DNA from: an uncultured Pseudomonadota bacterium
GTDB taxonomy: Bacteria; Pseudomonadota; Gammaproteobacteria; Burkholderiales; SG8-39
DNA length: 13,063 nucleotides
Reading direction: 5' to 3'
NCBI GenBank assembly: GCA_903895005.1
Contig: CAITSH010000420.1
Location: 1 to 13,063 of the forward strand
Position 1 is the first letter of the stretch, and every line of letters begins with the position of its first letter. The position numbers and the translations under genes are program-made. The notes beneath the pieces were generated by a model. That model was not told the origin of the DNA and did no database searches. It saw nothing but the letters and a program-made list of their open reading frames with translations. Positions 6,555-13,063 of this stretch are shown here, piece by piece.

Positions 6555-6965
6555 TCAATCAGCGACGGCGCGCCGAACGTCATCCGGAAGCCTCGTAGAC
6601 TTTGCCATCGCATAGTTGATCCAGACGATTTTTGCTCCGCCCTGCGCGTACACCACCTGCGAATCGTAACTGGGTCGCATTTCCACCCAGCTCTCCATGC
6701 TTGAGTTACCCACCTTTCCTATGAAGGTCTTGACCTCGACCTGCCCCGGATAGTTGAGCGGTTTGATGAAATCACAACTTGCGTTGACGATCACAGGCCC
6801 CTCGGCACGCAGGCCCACCGGATAGCCCAGGCTGTCAAACCATTCGATGCGCACCTGCTCCATATAGCGAAAATAGTTTGTGTTATTGACGTGGCCAACG
6901 ACGTCCAGGTCACCCCAGCGAATGGGGACCACCCCAGTGTGAACGAGTTTGCGCTTTTGCGTCAT
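6555..6965 (-). CDS. Acyl-CoA thioesterase, 4HBT/YbgC-like hotdog fold
   Basis: This 136-residue protein has the single hotdog domain of 4-hydroxybenzoyl-CoA/YbgC-type thioesterases, which hydrolyse acyl-CoA to the free acid and CoA in the cytoplasm. The signature RWGDLDVVGHVNNTNYFRYM (16-35) holds the catalytic-site aspartates (D19, D21) and the GHVNN turn, followed by EQVRIEWF of the long central helix. The start at 6965 gives the usual family length; the frame is open much further upstream, but that part is only the antisense shadow of the divergent ETF-QO gene. A GGGGA sequence lies 11 bases before the ATG, which is rather far. The substrate cannot be told from sequence. Its position opposite ETF-QO fits acyl-CoA metabolism. 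Confidence 0.88.
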   Translation of the reverse strand: MTQKRKLVHTGVVPIRWGDLDVVGHVNNTNYFRYMEQVRIEWFDSLGYPVGLRAEGPVIVNASCDFIKPLNYPGQVEVKTFIGKVGNSSMESWVEMRPSYDSQVVYAQGGAKIVWINYAMAKSTRLPDDVRRAVAD

Positions 6966-7052
6966 TGTCCGATCTGTCCCCGACTTAGCGCGCCGATGCC
7001 ACCGCGATGCGCTCGATAAACGGACACACCCCGATGGGCCGCCCAAGGCATC

Positions 7053-7062
7053 ATTATATAAT
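7053..7062. promoter_or_regulatory. Palindromic -10 element shared by divergent genes
   Basis: ATTATATAAT is a perfect palindrome and contains a consensus TATAAT on each strand (7057-7062 plus, 7058-7053 minus). It would start transcripts ~30 bases before the ETF-QO ATG at 7101 and ~80 bases before the thioesterase ATG at 6965. No consensus -35 hexamer stands at the right spacing on either strand. Confidence 0.5.
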
Positions 7063-7100
7063 CGTTCCAACTCCGCCATCCCCGCCATCAGAAAGATCAC

Positions 7101-8762
7101 ATGACCGAAACCGCCACGCCCGCCCGCGAATCGATGGAATACGATGTCCTCATCGTTGGCGGCGGCCCCGCCGGTCTGGCCGCCGCCATCAGGCTTAAAC
7201 AGCAGGCCGCGGACAAGGGTGTGGACATCGGCGTTTGCGTCATCGAAAAAGGCTCGGAAATCGGCGCCCATATCCTGTCCGGCGCGGTGATGGATCCTCG
7301 CGCCATCAGCGAACTCATCCCCGACTGGAAAACGGCGGGGGCACCGCTCAACACTGAGGTTAGCGAAGACCGGTTTCTATTTTTATCCGAGACCGGTGCC
7401 ACACAGATACCAGGCGTGTTACTCCCCGGGTGCTTCCAGAACCATGGCAACTACGTCATCAGTCTCGCCAACGTGTGCCGCTGGCTTGGCGGCAAGGCGG
7501 AGGAGCTGGGCGTTGAAATTTATCCGGGCTTTGCCGGGGCGGAAGTGCTGTTCAATGAAAACGGTAGCGTCAAGGGCGTCGCCACGGGTGACATGGGTGT
7601 CGGACGCGACGGCCAGCCCACCGACCAGTACCAGCGCGGCATGGAACTGCTGGCAAAGTACACGGTGTTTGCCGAAGGCTGTCGCGGCCATCTCGGCAAG
7701 CGGTTGATGGCGCGGTTTGCTCTGGACAATGAATCGGATCCGCAGGTCTACGGGATCGGTTTCAAGGAGCTGTGGGAAATCGATCCGGCAAAACACCAGC
7801 CTGGGTTGGTGGTGCATACCGCCGGTTGGCCGCTCGCCTCGGACACATACGGCGGCTCTTACCTGTATCACATGGAAGACAACCTGGTGTCGGTCGGGTT
7901 TGTCGTCGGGCTAGCCTATCAGAATCCCTACCTGTCTCCCTACGATGAATTCCAGCGCTACAAGACCCACCCCGCGATTCGCGGTTACTTCGAAGGTGCC
8001 AAGCGCATTTCCTACGGCGCGCGCGCCATTGCCGCTGGCGGCATCATGTCGCTGCCAAAGCTGGTGTTTCCCGGCGGGTGCCTGGTGGGCGATGACGCCG
8101 GCTTCCTCAACGCCTCCCGCATCAAGGGCAGCCACGCAGCCATCAAATCGGGCATGCTCGCCGCAGAGGCGGCATTTGCGGCCCTGCAAGCGAACCGCGC
8201 CCACGACGTGCTGGAGGCCTACCCGGCGGCATTCCGTCAATCCTGGCTTTATGACGAATTGTGGCAGGCGCGCAATTTCAAGCAGTGGATGGGCAAGGGG
8301 CTGTACGGCGGGTCACTCATGGTGGGCATCGAGCAGTGGCTGCTGCGCGGAAAGTTTCCTTGGACGCTGCACCACCTGCATGCTGACCATGAGTGCCTGC
8401 GCCCGGCCGCGCAGTTCCAGCCGATCGACTATCCCAAACCCGATGGCAAACTCACCTTTGACCGCCTCTCTTCCGTATTCATTTCCAACACCAACCACGA
8501 AGAAAACCAGCCCATTCACCTTACGCTCAAGGACGCCAGCGTACCGGTAAGGATCAACCTTGCCACCTACGCCGGTCCGGAGGCGCGCTATTGCCCGGCC
8601 GGGGTGTACGAGTATGTCAAAGACGCCGACAGCAGCGATCGCCTGCAAATAAATGCACAAAACTGCGTGCATTGCAAAACCTGCGATATCAAGGATCCGA
8701 CCCAGAATATCGTCTGGGTGGTTCCCAAGGGTGGTGACGGGCCTAATTACCCAAACATGTAA
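7101..8762 (+). CDS. etfD: Electron transfer flavoprotein-ubiquinone oxidoreductase
   Basis: ETF-QO takes electrons from reduced electron-transfer flavoprotein and passes them to ubiquinone in the membrane, linking acyl-CoA dehydrogenases to respiration. The 553-residue length is normal for the family. The N-terminus has the FAD-binding dinucleotide fold (YDVLIVGGGPAGLAAAIRLK, GGGPAG at 20-25). The body carries family stretches such as EKGSEIGAHILSGAVMDP and GGIMSLPKLVFPGG, with GCLVGDDAGFLN closing the FAD site. The C-terminus holds the 4Fe-4S cluster ligands Cys498, Cys522, Cys525 and Cys528 (YCPAGVYEY; QNCVHCKTCDIKDP). The gene is intact. It is divergent from the thioesterase gene and has a consensus-like -10 box upstream. 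The genes for ETF itself are not in the window; an acyl-CoA dehydrogenase that could feed it begins at 12575. Confidence 0.97.
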   Translation: MTETATPARESMEYDVLIVGGGPAGLAAAIRLKQQAADKGVDIGVCVIEKGSEIGAHILSGAVMDPRAISELIPDWKTAGAPLNTEVSEDRFLFLSETGATQIPGVLLPGCFQNHGNYVISLANVCRWLGGKAEELGVEIYPGFAGAEVLFNENGSVKGVATGDMGVGRDGQPTDQYQRGMELLAKYTVFAEGCRGHLGKRLMARFALDNESDPQVYGIGFKELWEIDPAKHQPGLVVHTAGWPLASDTYGGSYLYHMEDNLVSVGFVVGLAYQNPYLSPYDEFQRYKTHPAIRGYFEGAKRISYGARAIAAGGIMSLPKLVFPGGCLVGDDAGFLNASRIKGSHAAIKSGMLAAEAAFAALQANRAHDVLEAYPAAFRQSWLYDELWQARNFKQWMGKGLYGGSLMVGIEQWLLRGKFPWTLHHLHADHECLRPAAQFQPIDYPKPDGKLTFDRLSSVFISNTNHEENQPIHLTLKDASVPVRINLATYAGPEARYCPAGVYEYVKDADSSDRLQINAQNCVHCKTCDIKDPTQNIVWVVPKGGDGPNYPNM

Positions 8763-8809
8763 TCCGCCGGCAACGGCATTGTCCAGTTGGTTTCAAGGTT
8801 TCGGTTTCG

Positions 8810-8864
8810 GCCCGGCAACCCGGACCTTGGTCCCGGTACAGTGTTTCCCCCACCCATGCCGGGC
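8810..8864 (+). repeat. Long-range inverted repeat with an inner hairpin before the HDOD gene
   Basis: GCCCGGCA (8810-8817) and TGCCGGGC (8857-8864) are exact inverted repeats. Between them, CCGGACC and GGTCCCGG (8820-8836) can form a second hairpin with one bulged C. A T-run at 8875-8879 is too far downstream for a simple terminator. It may contribute to ending the ETF-QO transcript or be chance in GC-rich DNA. Confidence 0.3.
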
Positions 8865-8900
8865 TAGACCCCGATTTTTCGGCTCTCTCCCTTTCGCCCC

Positions 8901-8927
8901 TAAAGTATGCGGCCAAGCGGCCGATGA
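8901..8927 (+). promoter_or_regulatory. Sigma-28 (FliA) flagellar-type promoter
   Basis: TAAAGTAT (8901-8908), an 11-base spacer, then GCCGATGA (8920-8927) match the enterobacterial sigma-28 consensus TAAAGTTT-N11-GCCGATAA at 7 of 8 positions in each box with the exact spacing. The preceding CCCC is also usual. Transcription would start ~40 bases before the HDOD gene at 8974, placing that gene under motility control. Confidence 0.78.
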
Positions 8928-8938
8928 CTTGGGCTGAA

Positions 8939-8957
8939 GGCGCATCTTTTCTGCGCC
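8939..8957 (+). other. 5' UTR hairpin ahead of the HDOD ribosome-binding site
   Basis: GGCGCA (8939-8944) and TGCGCC (8952-8957) form a 6-bp stem with a 7-base T-rich loop near the predicted 5' end of the sigma-28 transcript. The GGGG ribosome-binding sequence (8962-8965) is outside the stem. It could stabilise the mRNA. Confidence 0.35.
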
Positions 8958-8973
8958 ACCCGGGGTATCGACC

Positions 8974-9798
8974 ATGAACGCACCCGCAGTCCAAGCCGCC
9001 CTCACGTCGCCGGCCAAGCCCGCTGAGTCCCTTGAGGCCGAAGCCGAGCGCCTGGCGCGCGACCTCGCGATCCCGCCCTGCCCGGCAATTCTGGTCCGAT
9101 TCGCCGCCGAAATGAACAAGGACGAACCCGACCTGCGCCGTCTGGCCGGCTACATCGGCAATGACGTGGCGCTTTCCGCATCCATGCTTAGCACCGTGAA
9201 CTCCCCGTTTTACGGTCTGAGCCGCAAGGCCAGCAACGTGCAGCATGCGCTGTCGATCATGGGGCTGCGCTCAGGCGCGAACCTGATCACCCGCCTGCTG
9301 CTGCGCAACGCGTTTCCCGCGGCATCGGTGCCGCTGATGCAGCGCTTCTGGGACGAATCAGCAGCCCTGTCCGAGACTGCGTCGCTGATCGCTCCACATG
9401 TGAACGCGGTCAATCGCGACGAAGCCCAGACCTTCGCACTGTTCCGCGACTGCGGCATGGCCGTGATGATCACCAAATTCAAGGACTACGGCGACCTGCT
9501 CGACCTGCACGCCCGCAGCCCCAGCCCGATACTCGTGCTCGAAGAAGAAACGCGGTACCGGTACAGCCACGCACGCGTCGGCTATGCGCTGGCGCGCAGC
9601 TGGTTACTGCCTGAACCGTTTTGCAAATCCATTCTATTTCACCACGACATCGCACGCGTAGCCGCGGCCAGCGCCGATACCCCAGGCCGCGAATCCAGCA
9701 CTGATCGCGTTCGGGCTGCTCGCCGAACAAGTCCTCGCGTTACGCTGCGCCCGAGGCCTGCGCCCGGACTGGATGGGCAGCGAAGCTTTCGTTCTTAG
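8974..9798 (+). CDS. HDOD-domain signalling protein, frameshifted near the C-terminus
   Basis: HDOD proteins are catalytically dead relatives of HD hydrolases that work in bacterial signalling, often linked to motility, chemotaxis or c-di-GMP. The domain starts near residue 33 (IPPCPAILVRFAAEM), with the typical NDVALSASML (63-72) and NSPFYGLSRKASNVQHALSIMGL (76-98); it ends past the ILFHHD stretch (220-225). GGGG lies 8 bases before the ATG. As read here the protein is 274 aa, but after residue ~235 it turns into an Arg/Pro/Ser-rich tail (GRESSTDRVRAARR) unlike any HDOD end. Removing one C from the CCCC at 9680-9683 restores a natural ending, ANPALIAFGLLAEQVLALR to TGA 9863-9865, giving 296 aa. 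So the gene is either a recent pseudogene, a sequencing error, or slippage-dependent. The promoter upstream is of sigma-28 type. Confidence 0.88.
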   Translation: MNAPAVQAALTSPAKPAESLEAEAERLARDLAIPPCPAILVRFAAEMNKDEPDLRRLAGYIGNDVALSASMLSTVNSPFYGLSRKASNVQHALSIMGLRSGANLITRLLLRNAFPAASVPLMQRFWDESAALSETASLIAPHVNAVNRDEAQTFALFRDCGMAVMITKFKDYGDLLDLHARSPSPILVLEEETRYRYSHARVGYALARSWLLPEPFCKSILFHHDIARVAAASADTPGRESSTDRVRAARRTSPRVTLRPRPAPGLDGQRSFRS

Positions 9799-9865
9799 CG
9801 CGCTAGAACTCGCACCGAACGAAATCGTCGCCATGTGCCGGCAGGAAAGTCCCGCCACAGCCTGA
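9684..9865 (+). pseudogene. Displaced C-terminal coding part of the HDOD gene
   Basis: In the frame beginning at CAG 9683-9685 the sequence reads QAANPALIAFGLLAEQVLAL, then RCARGLRPDWMGSEAFVLSA and LELAPNEIVAMCRQ, ending at TGA 9863-9865. Alternating hydrophobic helices and a DW(M) stretch before the last helix are what HDOD proteins normally show at their end. There is no start codon or ribosome-binding site for separate translation. Confidence 0.7.
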
Positions 9866-9899
9866 GACCGGCGCGCCTGCGACTCCGCGCCCTTTCCTC

Positions 9900-9905
9900 T
9901 ATGAT
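9900..9905 (+). promoter_or_regulatory. Candidate -10 box of the cupin operon
   Basis: TATGAT lies 48 bases before the cupin ATG at 9954. The hexamer 17 bases upstream (CTGCGA) matches the -35 consensus at only 3 positions. It is the best sigma-70-like candidate in this 88-base gap. Confidence 0.35.
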
Positions 9906-9953
9906 TTCGCCGCGCAGGCTTGATCCGGCGCGACTAAAAATGAGGAGAGACGC

Positions 9954-10337
9954 ATGACCAGCAAGTACTTTGTCCGACAACAAGACGTTCCGGGTTATCA
10001 CCCGGCAAACCACACCGGCACGCTCAACAAGCGCCTGATCGGCAGCGCCAACGGCGCAAAGCACATTGAGCTTGTGCAGGGCCATATCCAGAAGGGTAAG
10101 GGTGCCCTTCCCCACGCCCACCCCGGCATCGAACAGGTCTGCTACATGCTCGAGGGTCGTGCTCTCGCCGAGGTGGGGGATGAGTCGTGCGAGCTGGGCC
10201 CCGGAGACAGCTGCTTTTTCCCCGCTGATGTCATGCACACCTTCACCGTCCTCAGCGACGAGCCGGTGCGATTGCTGGTGGTATATTCGCCACCCTACGA
10301 GGAATCCCCGGAGCGCGTCATTCGCCCGGCGACCTGA
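9954..10337 (+). CDS. Cupin-domain protein (single-domain, 127 aa)
   Basis: This small beta-barrel protein has both cupin motifs. Motif 1 is PHAHPGIEQVCYMLEG, with metal ligands His54, His56 and Glu60. Motif 2 is GPGDSCFFPADVMHTF, with the fourth ligand at His94. All four metal-binding positions are present, so an Mn, Fe or Zn enzyme or a ligand-binding sensor is possible. GAGGAGAG precedes the ATG by 5 bases. It lies 41 bases before the Bug-type binding protein gene and is probably the first gene of that operon. Its role is probably tied to the same substrate (isomerase, dioxygenase or sensor), but sequence alone does not tell which. Confidence 0.9.
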   Translation: MTSKYFVRQQDVPGYHPANHTGTLNKRLIGSANGAKHIELVQGHIQKGKGALPHAHPGIEQVCYMLEGRALAEVGDESCELGPGDSCFFPADVMHTFTVLSDEPVRLLVVYSPPYEESPERVIRPAT

Positions 10338-10378
10338 AACACAATAAAAAAAACACAACAAAGCACCTAGGAGGATTC

Positions 10379-11341
10379 ATGCGACAAATAGCACGCCTAC
10401 TTTGCGCGGCACTTGCGCTGACCAGCTACGGCAGTCACGCACAAGATGCCTGGCCCGCCAAACCGATCACACTGGTCATCCCCTTCGCAGCGGGCAGCGG
10501 CACCGACGCGGTGGGCCGCGTCATCGCGCAAAAACTTTCCGAGCGGCTGAAGCAGCAGGTCATCGTCGATAACAAGGCCGGGGCGAGCGCGCAAATCGGC
10601 GCGGAAGTCGTCGCCAAAGCCCGTCCTGACGGCTACATCCTATTGATGACCACCAACACCTCGCATTCGGCCAATCCCAGTCTGTTCAAAACGCTGCGCT
10701 ACGACCCAATCAAGGATTTCACCCCGATCGTGCGGACCGGCGACCTGCCCTTCACGCTGGTCGTTAGCGCCACCTCGCCGATCAAGACCGTAAAGGATCT
10801 GATCGACTTCGCTCGCGCGAATCCGGGCAAGGTCTCGTACGCCACACCCAACAGTACCTCCCTTGTTTCCTCCGAAACGATTCGCGTCATGGCGAAAATC
10901 GAAATCGTCGGCGTGCCCTACAAGTCGAGCCCGCAGGCGCTGACCGATTTGATGGGCGGGCAACTGCAAATGTATGTCGCCGATTTCGGCTCCGGCCTGC
11001 CTTCCATCAAGGGCGGCAAGGTGCGTGCACTGGCTGTAATGGCAGGCCGGCGCTCGGCGTTCCTGCCAGATGTACCGACCATGGCCGACACACTGCCCGG
11101 GTTCGACATCATTTCCTGGAACGGCATTTTCGGGCCGGCCGGCCTGCCGCGCACTATCGTAGACCGCCTCGCCGGCGAGTTACAGTCAATACTCGGCGAA
11201 AAAGACGTGCAGGAAAAGCTCGCCAACATCGGCTTTGAGGTGGCGCCTTCCAAGTCACCGGAGGAGTTCACCCGCTTCGTCAGTGAGCAACTGGCGTTAT
11301 GGACGCGCCTGATCAAGCAGGCCAACATCCAGCCAGAATGA
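10379..11341 (+). CDS. Bug/TctC-family periplasmic substrate-binding protein
   Basis: The 320-residue protein binds a small molecule, usually a carboxylate, in the periplasm. Residues 1-21 are a Sec signal peptide ending YGSHA, followed by QDAWPAKPITLVIPFAAGSG, the hallmark start of mature Bug proteins (W-P-x-K-P-I-x-x-V-P-F-A-x-G-x-x-x-D). Other family stretches are ARPDGYILLMTTNTSHSANP (81-100), FTPIVRTGDLPFTLVV, VPYKSSPQALTDLMGGQLQM and WNGIFGPAGLPRTIVDRL. AGGAGG (10369-10374) lies 4 bases before the ATG. Tripartite transporters need TctA/TctB membrane partners; none is next to it, which is common for Bug proteins, whose genes greatly outnumber the transporters in Burkholderiales. The CoA-transferase follows after 10 bases, which ties the ligand to CoA activation. 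Confidence 0.95.
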   Translation: MRQIARLLCAALALTSYGSHAQDAWPAKPITLVIPFAAGSGTDAVGRVIAQKLSERLKQQVIVDNKAGASAQIGAEVVAKARPDGYILLMTTNTSHSANPSLFKTLRYDPIKDFTPIVRTGDLPFTLVVSATSPIKTVKDLIDFARANPGKVSYATPNSTSLVSSETIRVMAKIEIVGVPYKSSPQALTDLMGGQLQMYVADFGSGLPSIKGGKVRALAVMAGRRSAFLPDVPTMADTLPGFDIISWNGIFGPAGLPRTIVDRLAGELQSILGEKDVQEKLANIGFEVAPSKSPEEFTRFVSEQLALWTRLIKQANIQPE

Positions 11342-11351
11342 GCCGCCCCGT

Positions 11352-12578
11352 TTGACAAACGTAACGAAGATCACCCCCGCGGGGCCGCTGGCCGGCGTAC
11401 GCATCCTGGACCTCACCGCTGTGGTGATGGGCCCCTACGCCACGCAGATTCTCGCCGACCTCGGTGCCGACGTCATCAAGGTCGAATCGCCGCAGGGCGA
11501 CACCATGCGCGATGTCGGACCGATGCGCAATCCGGGCATGGGCCACATTTACCTGCACGCCAATCGCAACAAGCGCTCCGTCGTACTCGATCTCAAGCAG
11601 GCCAAGGGACGCGATGCCGCGCTTCGTCTCGCCGAAAAAAGTGATGTGCTGGTGTTCAACGTCCGGCCGCAGGCCATGGCGCGCCTCGGCCTTTCGTACG
11701 AGGACGTCAAGAAGGTCAACCCGAAGATCATCTACGCCGGCGCTGTCGGCTACAGCGACGGTGGCCCCTACTCGGGCAAACCCGCGTACGACGACCTCAT
11801 CCAGGGCGCAGCCGCTGTGCCGGCGCTGACGCAAATGTCCGGATCGGAACTGCCTCGATACGCGCCTGTAACGCTGGCCGACCGCAGCGTGGGTTTGAAT
11901 GTCGCCATAGCCATCAATGCCGCGCTCTATTACCGTGAGAAAACCGGACACGGGCAGTCGATCGAAGTGCCGATGTTCGAATCCCTGGTGCAACTGGTGT
12001 TGGGCGACCACCTCGGCGGACTCAGCTTCGACCCGCCCATAGGTGAAGCCGGCTATGCACGCCTGATTGCCGAACACCGGCGCCCTTACGCCACCAGCGA
12101 TGGGTATGTCTGTGTGCTCATTTACAACGACAAGCATTGGCACAGTTTTTTCGACCTGATCGGCAGGCCCGAACTCAAGGCCGACCCGCGCTTTCGCACC
12201 CACACCGAGCGCGCGGCGAAGATCCGCGAGGTCTACGCCTACGTCGCCGACATCATGCAAACGCGCAGCACCGCCGAATGGTTGCAGGCGCTAGAAGCAG
12301 CCGACATTCCGGTCATGCCTATGCACACCCCCGAGAGTCTGGTGCACGATGCACACCTTGAGGCCACCGGCTTTTTCCAGGCGGTGGAACACCCCACCGA
12401 AGGCACTCTGCGCATGATGCGACCGCCGCTCAAGTGGTCCGAGGGACCGCTTGAAATCCGCAGCCTTCCGCCTACCCTCGGACAGCACGGCTGCGAGATC
12501 CTGCGTGAAGCCGGATACAGCGAAACCGAAGTCGCCGCGATGGTGGCAAGCGGCGCGACACGGATGCCCGCCGCATGA
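11352..12578 (+). CDS. Class III (CaiB/BaiF) CoA-transferase
   Basis: Family III CoA-transferases move CoA from one acyl-CoA to a free carboxylate in the cytoplasm through an aspartyl-CoA intermediate. This 408-residue protein shows GPLAGVRILDLTAVVMGPYATQILADLGADVIKVE (11-45), NRNKRSVVLDLK (71-82), the AYDDLIQG stretch with the probable nucleophile Asp147, and GQSIEVPMFE and RPYATSDGYV further on. The start is a TTG (11352-11354): it gives the usual GPLAGVR N-terminus, no ATG lies between it and Met26, and translation may be coupled to the upstream gene, whose TGA ends 10 bases before it. No good ribosome-binding site is visible. The last codons overlap the next gene by 4 bases (ATGA at 12575-12578). 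The acid it activates is probably the Bug ligand. Confidence 0.94.
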   Translation: MTNVTKITPAGPLAGVRILDLTAVVMGPYATQILADLGADVIKVESPQGDTMRDVGPMRNPGMGHIYLHANRNKRSVVLDLKQAKGRDAALRLAEKSDVLVFNVRPQAMARLGLSYEDVKKVNPKIIYAGAVGYSDGGPYSGKPAYDDLIQGAAAVPALTQMSGSELPRYAPVTLADRSVGLNVAIAINAALYYREKTGHGQSIEVPMFESLVQLVLGDHLGGLSFDPPIGEAGYARLIAEHRRPYATSDGYVCVLIYNDKHWHSFFDLIGRPELKADPRFRTHTERAAKIREVYAYVADIMQTRSTAEWLQALEAADIPVMPMHTPESLVHDAHLEATGFFQAVEHPTEGTLRMMRPPLKWSEGPLEIRSLPPTLGQHGCEILREAGYSETEVAAMVASGATRMPAA

Positions 12579-13063
12579 ATTTCGAATTGACCGACGAACA
12601 GCGCGTGATCATCGATGCAGTGCAAAAAATCTGTACCGACTTTGGCGACGACTACTGGCGCAGTCGCGACATCGACGCCACTTTCCCGCACGAATTCCAC
12701 CAGGCCATGGCGAAGGCAGGCTGGCTGGGCATCGCCATGCCCGAAGCCCAAGGCGGTGCGGGCCTTGGCATCACCGAAGCGGCACTGATGCTGCAGGCGG
12801 TGAGCGCGTCGGGGGCGGGCTTTTCCGGGGCATCGGCCATTCACATGAATATCTTCGGCCTCAACCCTGTGGTGGTGTTTGGCAGCGACGCGCAAAAGCA
12901 GCGTTGCCTGCCCCCGCTGATTGCCGGGAAGGACAAGGCCTGTTTCGCTGTGACCGAGCCCGATGCGGGCCTCGACACCACGCAACTCAAGACTATGGCC
13001 GTGCGCGACGGTGACCACTACGTGCTGGACGGCCGCAAGATCTGGATATCGACTGCCCAGGTC
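12575..13063 (+). CDS. Acyl-CoA dehydrogenase, N-terminal part (cut by window edge)
   Basis: The ATG overlaps the TGA of the CoA-transferase (ATGA), showing translational coupling. The 163 codons present start MNFELTDEQRVIIDAVQKIC, the helical N-terminal domain of FAD acyl-CoA dehydrogenases, followed by FHQAMAKAGWLGIAMPEAQGGAG and then the start of the middle beta domain, CFAVTEPDAGLDTTQLKT (about 130-147), HYVLDGRKIWIST. TEP-x-AG and DG-x-K-x-W-I-S-T are the family's FAD- and substrate-contact motifs. The catalytic Glu and the C-terminal helical domain lie beyond the window. It would oxidise the acyl-CoA made by the CoA-transferase and pass electrons to ETF and ETF-QO, whose gene is at 7101-8762. 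The subfamily and substrate cannot be set from this part. Confidence 0.95.
   Translation, partial: MNFELTDEQRVIIDAVQKICTDFGDDYWRSRDIDATFPHEFHQAMAKAGWLGIAMPEAQGGAGLGITEAALMLQAVSASGAGFSGASAIHMNIFGLNPVVVFGSDAQKQRCLPPLIAGKDKACFAVTEPDAGLDTTQLKTMAVRDGDHYVLDGRKIWISTAQV

Noticed and set aside
6966..7271. N-terminal extension of the thioesterase to an upstream ATG
   Set aside because: The extra ~100 residues are the antisense of the ETF-QO N-terminus and would span the divergent promoter. The start at 6965 gives the standard family length.
11313..12260. 315-codon minus-strand frame opposite the class III CoA-transferase gene
   Set aside because: Antisense shadow; composition follows the complement of the sense codons and no motif is present.
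12239..13018. 259-codon minus-strand frame opposite the CoA-transferase and acyl-CoA dehydrogenase genes
   Set aside because: The acyl-CoA dehydrogenase on the + strand explains the region; the minus frame has no motif or start signal.

Overview
The window is GC-rich DNA, most likely from a betaproteobacterium of Burkholderiales or a related order. The grounds are a Bug/TctC-type periplasmic binding protein beside a class III CoA-transferase and an acyl-CoA dehydrogenase, TACAAT/TATAAT-type -10 boxes, remnants of PHB metabolism, and codon use strongly biased to G/C. This placement is inferred from gene content; there is no rRNA or other taxonomic marker.

Layout. (1) 1-3237, minus strand: the start of a secreted protein that runs off the left edge, preceded by a large secreted ExeM/NucH-type DNase. 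The DNase has a lamin-tail domain, an endonuclease/exonuclease/phosphatase (EEP) domain and a C-terminal RTX/type I secretion region. (2) 3238-3952: a disturbed segment. It holds a 127-bp MITE-like element with imperfect terminal inverted repeats, then the 3' remnant of an alpha/beta hydrolase gene carrying an in-frame stop, then a strong bidirectional terminator. (3) 3992-5341, minus: a single-chain 3-oxoacid CoA-transferase in which the usual A and B subunits are fused. (4) 5342-5756: a second decayed stretch with the 3' end of an intracellular PHB depolymerase gene on the minus strand and an unrecognised short + strand ORF meeting it at a run of seven T. (5) 5757-6453, minus: two small exported proteins of unknown function, one a lipoprotein. 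(6) 6555-8762: a hotdog thioesterase (minus) and ETF-ubiquinone oxidoreductase (plus), divergent around a palindromic -10 element. (7) 8763-9865: an HDOD signalling-protein gene behind a near-consensus sigma-28 (FliA) promoter, with a frameshift that displaces its last ~60 codons. (8) 9954-13063, plus: a probable operon of cupin, Bug-type binding protein, class III CoA-transferase and acyl-CoA dehydrogenase, the last cut by the window edge.

How the genes fit together. Much of the window concerns acyl-CoA and organic-acid metabolism. The fused CoA-transferase would activate acetoacetate (a product of PHB breakdown), the thioesterase would hydrolyse an acyl-CoA, and ETF-QO passes electrons from acyl-CoA dehydrogenases to ubiquinone. 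The right-hand operon looks like capture, CoA activation and oxidation of one unidentified carboxylate. The HDOD gene appears to belong to the motility regulon. The ExeM-like DNase is a separate extracellular function, perhaps use of external DNA or biofilm remodelling.

I see no CRISPR array, tRNA, rRNA, complete insertion sequence or phage gene. Nothing in the window is clearly a new multi-gene system. The best leads are the sigma-28 promoter and frameshift of the HDOD gene, the MITE-like element at the hydrolase break, the fused CoA-transferase, and the double export signals of the DNase.
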